This document shows positions 25,881 through 35,249 of a DNA stretch of 40,767 nucleotides, in pieces (positions within the stretch are counted from its first letter, which is position 1; each line of letters begins with the position of its first letter). The notes under the pieces were generated by a model, which was not told the origin of the DNA, searched no databases, and saw nothing but the letters and a program-made list of their open reading frames with translations. Both the position numbers and the translations under genes were made by a program. The DNA is from Methylophilales bacterium 28-44-11 (GTDB taxonomy: Bacteria > Pseudomonadota > Gammaproteobacteria > Burkholderiales > Methylophilaceae): contig NCGC01000021.1 in NCBI GenBank assembly GCA_002281475.1, forward strand, positions 1 to 40,767. Direction: 5' to 3'.

Positions 25881-26384
25881 CTATCCCTTAAATAAATACC
25901 AATTACCGTCTACAGGCACGAAACATGTATCTGATTTCTTTACCATGTGACACTCTTCAAAGCTTTTTCTAATATCATGGGGAGGTTTTTTAAAATATAT
26001 AAATCCCCTCCATCTATCTACCAAAAATGCAACGCTTTCTTTTTCTTTTTGTAAGCAATTGTTGATTTTTGCCAAAATAAATAAATGACGATATTCGTCC
26101 CATCGTTTTTCACTAAAACCAATTTTTTTTCTTGGCCAAGACCAGTCGTTACTTAAGCGGGTGAATGTTGGCGCAATTCTTATGACCTTTGAGTCCTAAT
26201 GTTGCATTTTCAAAAGCATATTAATTTCAGTTTTATGTTCAAAAAACTGGGCTCTCAACTCTTTTTCTGTAGGCTTTTGGCTGCATGCAGTTATCAAAAG
26301 AACTGAAATAACCAATACACAAGCAACGAGTCTGAAACTAAAACGATAAGTCTTTGAATACATAATCCGAATTTTCTCAGTCAT
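25881..26384 (-). pseudogene. Small lipoprotein gene interrupted by an in-frame TAG
   Basis: From ATG 26384 (strong GGAGGG ribosome site) a 62-codon frame encodes a lipoprotein signal, with a hydrophobic segment ending at LLITAC (Cys34). After ELRAQFF and KMQH it stops at TAG 26196-26198. The same frame then stays open for 104 more codons to 25881 with protein-like content (APTFTRLSNDWSWPRKK, KRWDEYRHLF, DRWRGFIYFKK, CFVPVDGNWYLFKG). The simplest reading is a single lipoprotein of about 167 residues interrupted by a nonsense codon. Its Trp/Asp/Arg-rich C-terminal part resembles a family of small proteobacterial lipoproteins of unknown role that I recall only vaguely. If the stop is real, the short product would be a lipid-anchored stub. 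It lies 55 nt after the ABC exporter remnant. Confidence 0.7.
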
Positions 26385-26439
26385 TTTATTACCCTCCATA
26401 CATTTAAACTTTTGAACATTCTGCACCTCCTCATTACAA

Positions 26440-27488
26440 CTAATTGACCTCGGTTATATTTTGATTTTTCGTTTTAACTGACTCAGCCTTTCCTAACACC
26501 ACTGCCTCATCAACATTGAGTCCCTTAGGCAGTTGATGCGTGATGAACAGAATGGTGACTTTGCCTTTGAGCTTATTCACCGTCTGTGCAAAGTGTTCTG
26601 CAGTTTGTTGATCTAAGTTAGAAACCGCTTCATCAAAGATCAGCACTTTGGGCTGTTTAAGCAATGCTCTGGCAATGGCAATGCGCTGTTTTTGTCCACC
26701 ACTCAAACCTGTACCATTCTCACCTACGAAGGTTTGATAACCTTGCGGAAGCTTCTCAATAGCTTGGTGTATCTCTGCCAGTTGGCAAGCTTGGATGATT
26801 TGATCAAAGCTGGCGTGTGGATTGGCGAGAATGAGGTTGTCGTAGATGGTGCCAGAGAATAAGGTTGTTTCTTGTGGCACTACACCGAAGTGATTGCGCA
26901 ACTCGTTGGCCGCAAGATAGCGAATGTCTTGCCCATTGAGTTTGATATTGCCTTGTTGCGGTTGATAGAAACCAAGGAGGAGTTTAGCAAGAGTGCTTTT
27001 ACCGCACCCGCTTGGGCCCATCACCAATACACAATGCCCTGCTTGAATATTGAAAGTAAGGTTTTGATATAACCATGGTAAGTCATCACTATACTTAAAC
27101 CCAAACTATCAACTGTAATATTAGTAGCTTGCTGAATATTGGCTCTGGTAGGAATCAGTGTCACCGGTTCGGCTGGGGCGTTCATGACATCGCCTAACCG
27201 CTTGACTGCAATATCTGCTTGTTGAAACTCTTGCCAGAGCCCGACTAAACGCATCACCGGTTGTGACAATCTGCCGGAGAACATTTGAAACGCGACCAAC
27301 ATACCAATTGTGAAGTTGCTGTTGTGCATGACTAGCCAGGCACCCACGCACAGAATGGCAAGGGTTTGTAATTGTTCTAGGGTATTGGCAGCCGTGTTAT
27401 ACGTAATGGAAAGTTTACGGCTATCAAAGCTGGCATTGAGATAAGTGCTTAAGTAATTGCCAAAGGTTTGATTGGGTTCTAGACTCAT
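26440..27488 (-). pseudogene. Remnant of a type I secretion ABC exporter (HlyB/LapB-like)
   Basis: The C-terminal portion of a peptide/RTX-type exporter with fused membrane and ATPase domains. The first frame (from 27488) begins at SLEP near the end of the membrane domain and continues through LVAFQMFSGRLSQPVMRLVGLWQEFQQA. A one-base loss in a G run at about 27100-27102 breaks the frame. In the shifted frame FKYSDDLPWLYQNLTF continues without interruption into the ATPase: Walker A GPSGCGKST, signature GLSGGQKQR, Walker B VLIFDEA, ending at 26440. The N-terminal peptidase-like domain and most membrane helices, about 380 residues in full-length relatives, are absent. The 5' break lies just before the ndk leader, and no HlyD-type partner is present. 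Non-functional. Confidence 0.88.
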
Positions 27489-27647
27489 TTGTTATTTTTA
27501 TAGTATCTATAATCAATAGGCATCCTAGGTGAACGCTATCGTTAATTCAAGTAGATTATAAAATCTTCATTTATAAACAACATTAAAAATGCTAAAATTT
27601 GCGTTTAACGTAAGTTGTTCATTCATTTATTATTTTTTGGAGTTAAC

Positions 27648-28052
27648 ATGGCAGTAGAACGCACCCTAAGCATTATCAAACCAGACGCAGTTGCTAAAAA
27701 TGTGATTGGTCAAATTTACACACGTTTTGAAAATGCAGGTTTAAAAATTGTGGCCGCTAAAATGACACATTTATCGCAAGCTGAAGCAGAAGGCTTTTAC
27801 GCAGTGCATAAAGAGCGCCCTTTCTTTAAAGACTTGGTTAAATTCATGATTTCTGGCCCTGTGATGATTCAAGCCTTAGAAGGCGAAGGCGCTGTGCTGA
27901 AAAATCGTGACTTAATGGGTGCGACTAACCCTAAAGATGCAGCCGCTGGCACTATTCGTGCAGACTTTGCTGAAAGCATTGACGCAAATGCAGTGCATGG
28001 TTCTGACAGCGCTGAAAATGCAGCCATTGAAATTAAATATTTCTTTGGTTAA
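27648..28052 (+). CDS. ndk: Nucleoside diphosphate kinase
   Basis: Ndk balances nucleoside triphosphate pools by transferring phosphate through a His intermediate. The 134-residue product begins [18 protein letters not shown] and has the active-site block [11 protein letters not shown], with His near residue 116, plus [14 protein letters not shown] 27648 is chosen over an upstream ATG at 27615 because the ribosome site GGAG lies directly before it and the family starts here. It heads a long plus-strand series with rlmN, pilW, rodZ, ispG and hisS, an order common in beta- and gammaproteobacteria. Confidence 0.97.
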   Translation: MAVERTLSIIKPDAVAKNVIGQIYTRFENAGLKIVAAKMTHLSQAEAEGFYAVHKERPFFKDLVKFMISGPVMIQALEGEGAVLKNRDLMGATNPKDAAAGTIRADFAESIDANAVHGSDSAENAAIEIKYFFG

Positions 28053-28097
28053 TCATTACAATCGAAGTTTAAATAATTTTTAAAAAGGGTTAACAGT

Positions 28098-29213
28098 TTG
28101 ATTAATTTACTTAATTTTAATCAACCTCAACTCGCCGACTACTTTATCAGTATCGGCGAGAAGCCTTTTCGCGCCAAGCAATTGATGCGCTGGATGTACC
28201 ATTTTGGGGTGCATGATGTTGGCCAAATGACGGATATCGCAAAAAGTCTGCGCGAAAAATTAGCTGTTGAAACTGAAATTCGATTACCCAATGTGCAGCT
28301 GGAGCAAGTCTCTAACGATGGTACGCGTAAGTGGTTGATTGGTACTGACGGCAAAGATGGTGCTGCAAACAGTGTTGAAACCGTGTTTATCCCAGAAGAT
28401 GATCGCGGTACGTTATGCATCTCAAGCCAAGTGGGTTGTGCTTTGGCGTGCACGTTTTGTAGCACGGGCGCGCAAGGGTTTAACCGCAATTTAAGTGTGG
28501 CCGAAATCATTGGACAGTTGGCAATTGCAAACCAATCACTGCGCAGTGAGTCGGGTTACGATTTGCTCTCGGCAAACGACCGTATTATTTCCAACGTAGT
28601 CATGATGGGTATGGGCGAGCCGCTCACCAACTATGATAACGTGGTGACTGCAATGCAGATTATGCTGGATGACAGTGCGTATGGTTTAAGCCGCCGCCGC
28701 TTGACACTTTCAACAAGCGGCATTGTGCCAGCGATGGACAGATTAAAAGAAGATTGCCCAGTGGCATTAGCCGTTTCGCTTCATGCACCAAACGATGCAC
28801 TGCGTGATGTGTTGGTGCCCATTAATCAAAAGTACCCGATTAAAGACTTAATGGCTGCATGTAACCGCTACCTAGAAAAAGCACCTCGTGATTTTGTGAC
28901 ATTTGAATATGTGATGTTGGATGGCATTAACGATACGGTGGAACATGCGCATGAATTGCTGGAAGTGATAAAACACGTGCCATGCAAGCTAAATCTGATT
29001 CCATTCAACCCTTTCCCCAATAGCGGTTACTCCACTTCCAAACCGCATAATATTCGTGTATTTCGTGATATTTTAATGAGTGCTGGTTATGTGGTCACCG
29101 TGCGCAAAACACGTGGTGAAGATATCGATGCTGCATGCGGGCAACTCGCAGGCAAAGTGTTAGATAAAACAAAACGCAGCTTAAAACATATTTCTGTACA
29201 GGCGGTATCCTAA
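28098..29213 (+). CDS. rlmN: Dual-specificity RNA methyltransferase RlmN
   Basis: RlmN is a radical-SAM enzyme that methylates C2 of adenosine 2503 in 23S rRNA and A37 of some tRNAs. The 371-residue protein has the CxxxCxxC cluster at Cys114, Cys118 and Cys121 ([12 protein letters not shown]), the [12 protein letters not shown] motif near residues 172-183, and the C-terminal [18 protein letters not shown] with the catalytic Cys. Translation appears to start at TTG 28098 (MINLLNF), preceded by an AAAGGG ribosome site 8 nt upstream; no ATG fits. Adjacent to pilW (no gap). Confidence 0.96.
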   Translation: MINLLNFNQPQLADYFISIGEKPFRAKQLMRWMYHFGVHDVGQMTDIAKSLREKLAVETEIRLPNVQLEQVSNDGTRKWLIGTDGKDGAANSVETVFIPEDDRGTLCISSQVGCALACTFCSTGAQGFNRNLSVAEIIGQLAIANQSLRSESGYDLLSANDRIISNVVMMGMGEPLTNYDNVVTAMQIMLDDSAYGLSRRRLTLSTSGIVPAMDRLKEDCPVALAVSLHAPNDALRDVLVPINQKYPIKDLMAACNRYLEKAPRDFVTFEYVMLDGINDTVEHAHELLEVIKHVPCKLNLIPFNPFPNSGYSTSKPHNIRVFRDILMSAGYVVTVRKTRGEDIDAACGQLAGKVLDKTKRSLKHISVQAVS

Positions 29214-29975
29214 ATGCATTCCATGTTGTACAAAATGTTTTTGTTTTTAACTTTTTCTTTAGTTAGCGCGTGTGTGTCGCAAAATACCAATCCATACAAT
29301 ACCGACAGTGCATTGACCAACCAAGCGCGAGCACATACTGAGTTAGGTGCAGCCTACTTAAAAGAAAGTAAATTTGAAATAGCACTTGAAGAGTTTAATA
29401 TTGCCATTAGAAATGATCCAGATTATCCCCTTGCATATAATGGAATTGGCTTGGTCTATAGTTCACTTGGAGAAAACGCTAAAGCAGATGCAGCATTTCA
29501 AAAGGCACTGCAATTAAATCCCAACAGCTCTGAATCTCATAACAATTATGGTAATTTTTTGTGTAAAACCGGCCAATATGAAGAGTCGATCAAACATTTC
29601 CTAGATGCCGTAAATAATCCGCTATATGAGACGCCTCACCTAGCCTATGCAAACGCTGGCATATGCTCTATTCGTAAAAAAGACTTTATCAATGCAGAGC
29701 GCTATCTGATTGCGTCACTTCAACTACAACCTTTAATGCACCCTGCCGCTTATCATTTAGCCAATATTCAATTTAACCGCGGTGACGCAAAATCCGCAAA
29801 AACCACTTTGCAAAACACGCTGATTGTAGCGCCTAGTCCTGAAGTGTTATGGTTGGGTATTAAGATTGAGCGTGTTTTAGGTGATAAAGATAACGAAGCC
29901 AGCTATGCCATTCAATTAAGAAAGCAATACCCAAACGCAGCGGAAACGCAATTGCTGTTAAATTCTCAACATTAA
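29214..29975 (+). CDS. pilW: Type IV pilus biogenesis lipoprotein PilW/PilF
   Basis: A 253-residue TPR lipoprotein of the PilF/PilW family, the pilotin that helps outer-membrane secretin assembly for type IV pili. The signal ends at LVSAC (Cys20). TPR units are clear: ARAHTELGAAYLKESKFEIA, then YPLAYNGIGLVYSSLGENAKA, and SESHNNYGNFLCKTGQYEES, with later helices up to about residue 235. The start codon ATG 29214 directly follows the rlmN stop codon without a gap and has no good ribosome site of its own, so coupling to rlmN is likely. In this order it is diagnostic of the ndk-rlmN-pilW-rodZ-ispG cluster. Confidence 0.92.
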   Translation: MHSMLYKMFLFLTFSLVSACVSQNTNPYNTDSALTNQARAHTELGAAYLKESKFEIALEEFNIAIRNDPDYPLAYNGIGLVYSSLGENAKADAAFQKALQLNPNSSESHNNYGNFLCKTGQYEESIKHFLDAVNNPLYETPHLAYANAGICSIRKKDFINAERYLIASLQLQPLMHPAAYHLANIQFNRGDAKSAKTTLQNTLIVAPSPEVLWLGIKIERVLGDKDNEASYAIQLRKQYPNAAETQLLLNSQH

Positions 29976-29996
29976 GCACTCTCTGGATTATTTACT

Positions 29997-31073
29997 ATGG
30001 CGCGAAAAGCACAAAATAAACCCGAAACAACGGATGAAGTAGTTGAAGAAGCGCAAGTAATTGTGCCTGTTGCTGAACCTGTGTTGAATGAATCTGTCAC
30101 TTTGTCAGCTTGTGGCGGTGCACTTAAGGCGGGACGTGAAAAGCAAAAACTCAGCGTGCAAGACGTAGCCAGTCAATTAAGATTGGGTGTAAAACAAGTT
30201 GAGGCGTTGGAAGCTGATCGGTTTGACAAATTGCCGCAACCTTATATCGTGCGCGGATTTATTCGTAACTACACAAAACTCCTTAAGATGGATGCTGCAC
30301 CTGTCTTAGAGGCATACAGCATCTTAGTCCCAAATAGTACACCGCAATCATTTGCCGTAAAATCCGATGCGCATGCGTCTGTTATCGGTGAGAACCGTGC
30401 TCATTTTTCTTTCAAAATGTTTGTCGGTTTATTGCTGAGTTTTGCTTTGATCGTCTGGTTTTTTTATTACTACACCCAAGTGATTAAACCCAATGTAGCC
30501 ATTGAATTTCCTAGCATGAATTCACCGACTACCCAAGGCGATTTGCCAGCCACGTCGACTGATACAGAATTTGCATTGCCAGCTGCGGAGCGACAACCTG
30601 ATGTCGCGACACCCATCACTTTACCTGCGCCAGCATCTGGTGAAGAGACTATTTCGCCGCCAATACCTGAAGCATCCCCTGCTCCAGGCGATGCCAAACC
30701 TGCAGAAGAGTCTACCAATACGTCGCCATCATCGACGAATATAGTTACCCCTCCAAATGCATCAACCAATAAGCCAAGCATTACGCCTGCCCCTGCAGAA
30801 CTAAGTATCAGTCAACAGAATACAAGTGTGCGTAATAGTGCTCAATTATCGATTGATGCTACCGAGGAGACTTGGGTCAATATTACTGATAGCACTGGCA
30901 AACAGGTGTATAGCAAAGTATTAACGAGTGGAGCGTCGGAAATAATTTCTGTGTCGCCTCCACTCACCATCACGGTGGGCAACGCACATGCCACAACCAT
31001 GTCTATGGATGGTCAACCCATAGACCTTTTGGCGCACACACGTGACAAAGTAGCCCGTTTAAAAGTAAAGTAA
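29997..31073 (+). CDS. rodZ: RodZ-like cytoskeletal HTH membrane protein
   Basis: A 358-residue protein with RodZ architecture. A cytoplasmic helix-turn-helix domain (about residues 38-98; [24 protein letters not shown] and [18 protein letters not shown]) is followed by one membrane helix at about residues 141-160. A long Pro/Ser/Thr/Ala-rich periplasmic linker (about 170-270) and a C-terminal DUF4115 beta domain follow ([16 protein letters not shown] and the closing [10 protein letters not shown]). RodZ links MreB filaments to the membrane and sustains rod shape. The gene position between pilW and ispG agrees with this identity. Confidence 0.92.
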   Translation: MARKAQNKPETTDEVVEEAQVIVPVAEPVLNESVTLSACGGALKAGREKQKLSVQDVASQLRLGVKQVEALEADRFDKLPQPYIVRGFIRNYTKLLKMDAAPVLEAYSILVPNSTPQSFAVKSDAHASVIGENRAHFSFKMFVGLLLSFALIVWFFYYYTQVIKPNVAIEFPSMNSPTTQGDLPATSTDTEFALPAAERQPDVATPITLPAPASGEETISPPIPEASPAPGDAKPAEESTNTSPSSTNIVTPPNASTNKPSITPAPAELSISQQNTSVRNSAQLSIDATEETWVNITDSTGKQVYSKVLTSGASEIISVSPPLTITVGNAHATTMSMDGQPIDLLAHTRDKVARLKVK

Positions 31074-31078
31074 GGTTT

Positions 31079-32359
31079 ATGTTGCGTAGAAATACTAGAC
31101 AAGTGATGGTTGGCCATGTCGCGGTGGGTGGTGGCTTATATGGCACTATACCTGCCAGCGTGGTCGTGCAAAGCATGACCAATACCGATACCGCTGATGC
31201 TCAGGCGACAATTCAACAAGTATATGCACTCTGGCAAGCGGGTTCTGAAGTTGTGCGCATTACCGTTAACTCACCCGAGGCAGCAGCGCAGGTAGGTACT
31301 ATTCGTCAAGGATTAGATGCCCTAGGGTGTGATGTTCCATTGGTGGGTGACTTCCATTATAACGGTCACAAGTTGTTACAAGCCTATCCAGATTGCGCGA
31401 AAGCATTAGCCAAATACCGTATCAACCCCGGCAATGTGGGCAAAGGGAGCAAACGTGACGAACAGTTTGCGTCGATGATTGAAACGGCCATTCAATATAA
31501 AAAAGCGGTCCGTATTGGTGTAAATTGGGGAAGTTTAGATCAAGCCAAAATGGCACGTATGATGGATGAGAACGGTCAATCTGCAAATCCATTATCAGCC
31601 GATGCACTCATGCAAGAAGCCCTCATTCAATCAGCACTCGAAAGCGCACAGCAAGCGGTCGATATTGGCCTTGATCCAAACCAAATCATCATTTCGTGCA
31701 AAGTCAGTAATGTGCAAGACCTAGTTAAAGTGTATATGAATCTAGCGCAACGTTGCGACTATCCTTTACATTTAGGGCTTACAGAAGCAGGCATGGGCTC
31801 TAAAGGCATTGTTGCTTCCACAGCAGCACTAGCGCTGCTATTGCAAGCAGGGATTGGCGATACTATACGCGTATCGCTCACACCAGAGCCCAATGAATCC
31901 CGCACTAAAGAAGTGATTGTCGCGCAAGAGATTTTACAAACCATGGGCATACGCTCATTTACACCATTGGTCACCGCCTGTCCTGGTTGTGGGCGCACGA
32001 CCAGCACCTACTTTCAAGAGTTAGCCATGCAAATCCAAAGCTATCTGCGTACGCAGATGCCAGTTTGGCGTGCTACCTATCCTGGTGTCGAAAACATGAG
32101 TGTTGCAGTCATGGGCTGCGTAGTCAATGGGCCAGGCGAATCTAAACTAGCCAATATCGGCATTAGCTTACCTGGCACGGGTGAGACGCCTGTTGCGCCA
32201 GTATTTGTGGACGGCGAAAAAACGGTCACGCTCAAGGGTGATCATATTGCACAAGAATTCCAAGCCATTGTAGAAACGTATGTCCAAAAAAACTATGCTG
32301 AGGGTGGCAAACTGCGTACCGTAATCTCTCCCAAAACCATTCCTATTCAAGCTATTTAA
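31079..32359 (+). CDS. ispG: 4-hydroxy-3-methylbut-2-enyl diphosphate synthase
   Basis: IspG converts methylerythritol cyclodiphosphate to HMBPP, the penultimate step of the MEP isoprenoid pathway, using a [4Fe-4S] cluster. The 426-residue product has the barrel start [14 protein letters not shown] near residues 28-41, [13 protein letters not shown] near 118-130, and the cluster cysteines in [14 protein letters not shown] near residues 299-312 and [11 protein letters not shown] near 345-355. It follows rodZ by 5 nt. Full length, no anomaly. Confidence 0.97.
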   Translation: MLRRNTRQVMVGHVAVGGGLYGTIPASVVVQSMTNTDTADAQATIQQVYALWQAGSEVVRITVNSPEAAAQVGTIRQGLDALGCDVPLVGDFHYNGHKLLQAYPDCAKALAKYRINPGNVGKGSKRDEQFASMIETAIQYKKAVRIGVNWGSLDQAKMARMMDENGQSANPLSADALMQEALIQSALESAQQAVDIGLDPNQIIISCKVSNVQDLVKVYMNLAQRCDYPLHLGLTEAGMGSKGIVASTAALALLLQAGIGDTIRVSLTPEPNESRTKEVIVAQEILQTMGIRSFTPLVTACPGCGRTTSTYFQELAMQIQSYLRTQMPVWRATYPGVENMSVAVMGCVVNGPGESKLANIGISLPGTGETPVAPVFVDGEKTVTLKGDHIAQEFQAIVETYVQKNYAEGGKLRTVISPKTIPIQAI

Positions 32360-32368
32360 TTCATTGCA

Positions 32369-33637
32369 ATGAGCGTATCTGTGTCGAACACCAAGTTTCA
32401 AAGTATCAAAGGCTTTTATGACATTCTTCCAGAAGCCACACCGCTATGGTTTAAATTAGAAGATACTGCGCGAAAAATTCTCGCGCAATATGGCTATAAC
32501 AACATTCGCATGCCACTGGTTGAACCTACAGAACTATTCGTCCGCAGCGTGGGTGAGCATACCGATATCGTCGAAAAAGAGATGTATGCATGGCAGGATG
32601 CGCTGAATGGTGACAAACTCACTTTACGCCCGGAAGGAACCGCAGGCTGCGTGCGTGCAGTAGTAGAGCATAGTCTTACCTATAATGGCCCACAGCGTTT
32701 ATGGTACATGGGCCCGATGTTTAGGCACGAAAATGTTCAAAAGGGGCGCCAACGACAATTTCACCAAATTGGTGTGGAAGCATTTGGCTTTGATGGCCCA
32801 GATGTGGATGCTGAACAAATCATTATGTTGGCTAGACTTTGGGCTGGGCTTGGCATTCACGATGTCGCCCTTCACATCAACAGCATTGGCGATGCGCATG
32901 AGCGTGCAGCTTATCGAGAAACATTAATACAATACTTTGAGCAACATGCAGACTTATTAGACGATGATGCAAAGCGTCGTTTACATACCAATCCACTGCG
33001 TATTTTAGACACCAAAAATCCACGTATGCAAAGTATGTGTGAGGCTGCGCCAAAATTAATGGATTGCCTAGGTGATGTTAGCCGTCAACATTTTGAAAAA
33101 CTTTGTCACTTACTAACCCAAGCCAACATTCCATTCAGCATCAATCATCGCCTTGTGCGAGGCTTGGATTACTATAACCGTACCGTGTTTGAATGGGTTA
33201 CCACCAAACTTGGCGCGCAAGGCACGATTGCGGGTGGTGGTCGATATGACACATTAGTGGAAAGACTCGGCGGTCAATCAACGCCTGCTTGTGGATTTGG
33301 CATTGGCCTAGAACGTGTATTCTTGCTTATGCAAGAATATGGCGTCACTGCTAACAATGCACCTGATCTATATTTGGTGAACGTTGGGGAGCATGCTGAG
33401 CAACATGCATTTGCGATGGCAGAACAATTGAGAAATGATGGATTATCTGTGGTGTTGCATGCGGGTGGTGGCAGCTTTAAATCGCAAATGAAAAAGGCAG
33501 ACAGAAGTGGCGCACGCTATGCCGCTATTTTGGGCGACGACGAAGCATTGGCGGGTGAAATATCGATCAAACCTCTATTAAGCACCGGCGAACAAAAACG
33601 ATGTAAACTCAACGAAGTCAAAACATTGATTGGATAG
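32369..33637 (+). CDS. hisS: Histidyl-tRNA synthetase
   Basis: HisS charges tRNA-His. The 422-residue class II enzyme has [18 protein letters not shown] at its start, motif 2 in [13 protein letters not shown] near residues 90-102 and [22 protein letters not shown] near 113-134, histidine-specific [15 protein letters not shown] near 263-277, and motif 3 [10 protein letters not shown] near 309-318, followed by an anticodon-binding domain. These active-site blocks are absent from hisZ at 4.5-5.7 kb, which keeps the two paralogues apart. It follows ispG by 9 nt. Confidence 0.97.
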   Translation: MSVSVSNTKFQSIKGFYDILPEATPLWFKLEDTARKILAQYGYNNIRMPLVEPTELFVRSVGEHTDIVEKEMYAWQDALNGDKLTLRPEGTAGCVRAVVEHSLTYNGPQRLWYMGPMFRHENVQKGRQRQFHQIGVEAFGFDGPDVDAEQIIMLARLWAGLGIHDVALHINSIGDAHERAAYRETLIQYFEQHADLLDDDAKRRLHTNPLRILDTKNPRMQSMCEAAPKLMDCLGDVSRQHFEKLCHLLTQANIPFSINHRLVRGLDYYNRTVFEWVTTKLGAQGTIAGGGRYDTLVERLGGQSTPACGFGIGLERVFLLMQEYGVTANNAPDLYLVNVGEHAEQHAFAMAEQLRNDGLSVVLHAGGGSFKSQMKKADRSGARYAAILGDDEALAGEISIKPLLSTGEQKRCKLNEVKTLIG

Positions 33638-33639
33638 CC

Positions 33640-34395
33640 ATGACGGAAAATAATCGTTTTTTGAGCGCGATGACCATCTTAGGGTTGCTCTTGGCAATTG
33701 GCATGTCGAGTGCAGCCTTTATTCTTGGCGTGCAAGCCAAGCGCGCCGTTTCAGGACAGCAATCGATCACGGTCAAAGGCTTGGCCGAAAAACCAATTCA
33801 AGCGGATAGCGCTGAATGGGTGATTACCATTGGTGTAGCAAGAGACACGCAAGCAGAAGCACTGGAAGCCGTAGCTCAAGAGCTTAAGGCTGTGCAAGAC
33901 TTCCTTACGAAACAAGGCCTTTCTCAAGATACTTGGTCGGTCGATGTGGAAACCATTGGCCCACATTACGAGGAAATTTTCATTAAGGATATTCCACGCC
34001 AAGTACAAAAAGGCTTTGATGCTTATCAAAATATCCGTATAACCACTCAGGAATTAACAAAAATCACCGCTGCCAATAAAGCATTTCTGCAATTACGCGC
34101 TGACAATCATCCGGTATCTGCTCAAGCGCCCAGTTATTTAGTTGGCAACTTAGAAGCTATTAAGATGTCTCTAATCGCGGACGCTACCAAAAACGCGCGA
34201 TCTCGCGCCACGGAATTTGTAAAGCAAGATGGGGTAAAAGTGGGTGTCATGAAATCTGCAAGCCAAGGCGCTTTTTATATCTTGCCTGTGGGCGGTAGTG
34301 ACGATAGCGATAATAGCTATGGTGGTGTCTATGATAAATCAACGATCGATAAAATTGCACGCGTGGTCGTGACCATCGTTTACAACATTGAATAA
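33640..34395 (+). CDS. SIMPL domain (DUF541) membrane-anchored protein
   Basis: A 251-residue protein with an N-terminal hydrophobic helix (about residues 9-30, TILGLLLAIGMSSAAFILGVQ) and a periplasmic SIMPL/DUF541 domain (QSITVKGLAEKPIQADSAEW at the start; a closing IDKIARVVVTIVYNIE). SIMPL proteins of this type, such as E. coli YggE-like ones, have been linked to stress tolerance, but no reaction is known. It starts 2 nt after hisS and precedes two ABC ATPase genes by 23 nt. These three genes occupy the site where hisS is usually followed directly by yfgM. Confidence 0.88.
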   Translation: MTENNRFLSAMTILGLLLAIGMSSAAFILGVQAKRAVSGQQSITVKGLAEKPIQADSAEWVITIGVARDTQAEALEAVAQELKAVQDFLTKQGLSQDTWSVDVETIGPHYEEIFIKDIPRQVQKGFDAYQNIRITTQELTKITAANKAFLQLRADNHPVSAQAPSYLVGNLEAIKMSLIADATKNARSRATEFVKQDGVKVGVMKSASQGAFYILPVGGSDDSDNSYGGVYDKSTIDKIARVVVTIVYNIE

Positions 34396-34418
34396 CACTA
34401 GATTGAATAACATCAGAC

Positions 34419-35249
34419 ATGACTGAAATCTTAAACATTCAACACCTTAATGTGAGTCCCAAAAACGACGTTACACGCATGCTCGTCAACCATGCGAGCT
34501 TTACATTATCGACCGGGAAAACTACTTGTATTGTTGGAGAATCGGGCAGTGGAAAAAGCTTAACCGCACTTACCATCATGGGCTTATTGTCAAAACAATT
34601 ACAAGCCAGCGGACATGTGATATTTCAAGGTCAGGATATTTCCAAATTAGATGATAAAGCCATGCAAAAAGTACGTGGTGCTAAAATTGGTATGATTTTT
34701 CAAGAACCGATGACCTCACTCAACCCAGTGCTGACAGTAGGCTATCAAATTGGCGAACCACTCACTGCCCATTTAGGGTTAAAAGGGACCACATTAAAAA
34801 ATCGTATTAGCGCACTCCTGCAACAAGTCGGCATTCCTCCTGAGCGTGCTGACAGCTATCCCGATGAATTGTCAGGTGGTCAACGTCAACGTGTCATGAT
34901 AGCCATGAGTATTGCGTGCGAGCCTGCTTTATTGATTGCTGATGAACCTACCACCGCACTCGATGTGACCGTGCAAGCGCAAGTGCTTAAATTGCTGAAT
35001 GAATTAAAGACTCGCATGAACATGGCTATGTTGTTTATCACGCATGATTTTGGGGTGGTTGCAGACATTGCTGACGATGTGATTGTGATGTTTCGTGGCG
35101 AAATTGTGGAAACGGGCACCTGTGAGCAAGTGTTGCATCATCCACAACATCCTTACACCAAAGCCCTATTAGCCTGCGTTCCCGATGCAGAAGGTCTTAA
35201 AACACTCAAACCGATTGATTATGCTTGGTTGAAAGAGGTTGCAGCATGA
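34419..35249 (+). CDS. Oligopeptide/dipeptide-type ABC transporter ATPase (DppD/OppD-like)
   Basis: A 276-residue ABC ATPase of the nickel/peptide subfamily, with Walker A GESGSGKS at residues 40-47, the GMIFQEPMTSLNPV Q-loop block near 90-103, signature LSGGQRQRV near 153, Walker B LLIADEPTTALD near 170, and the family's C-terminal HPQHPYTKALLA, typical of DppD/OppD/YejF first halves. The family's C-terminal iron-sulfur-type cysteine box is incomplete, with only the Cys in LLACVPD visible. There is no permease or substrate-binding gene nearby, so the transport partner must lie elsewhere. It overlaps the next ATPase gene by 4 nt. Confidence 0.92.
   Translation: MTEILNIQHLNVSPKNDVTRMLVNHASFTLSTGKTTCIVGESGSGKSLTALTIMGLLSKQLQASGHVIFQGQDISKLDDKAMQKVRGAKIGMIFQEPMTSLNPVLTVGYQIGEPLTAHLGLKGTTLKNRISALLQQVGIPPERADSYPDELSGGQRQRVMIAMSIACEPALLIADEPTTALDVTVQAQVLKLLNELKTRMNMAMLFITHDFGVVADIADDVIVMFRGEIVETGTCEQVLHHPQHPYTKALLACVPDAEGLKTLKPIDYAWLKEVAA

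Noticed and set aside
26196-26198. TAG as a pyrrolysine or recoded codon in the lipoprotein gene
   Set aside because: Nothing in the window supports recoding, and the genes around use TAA and TGA stops normally; a nonsense mutation is simpler. It is kept as a check under findings.
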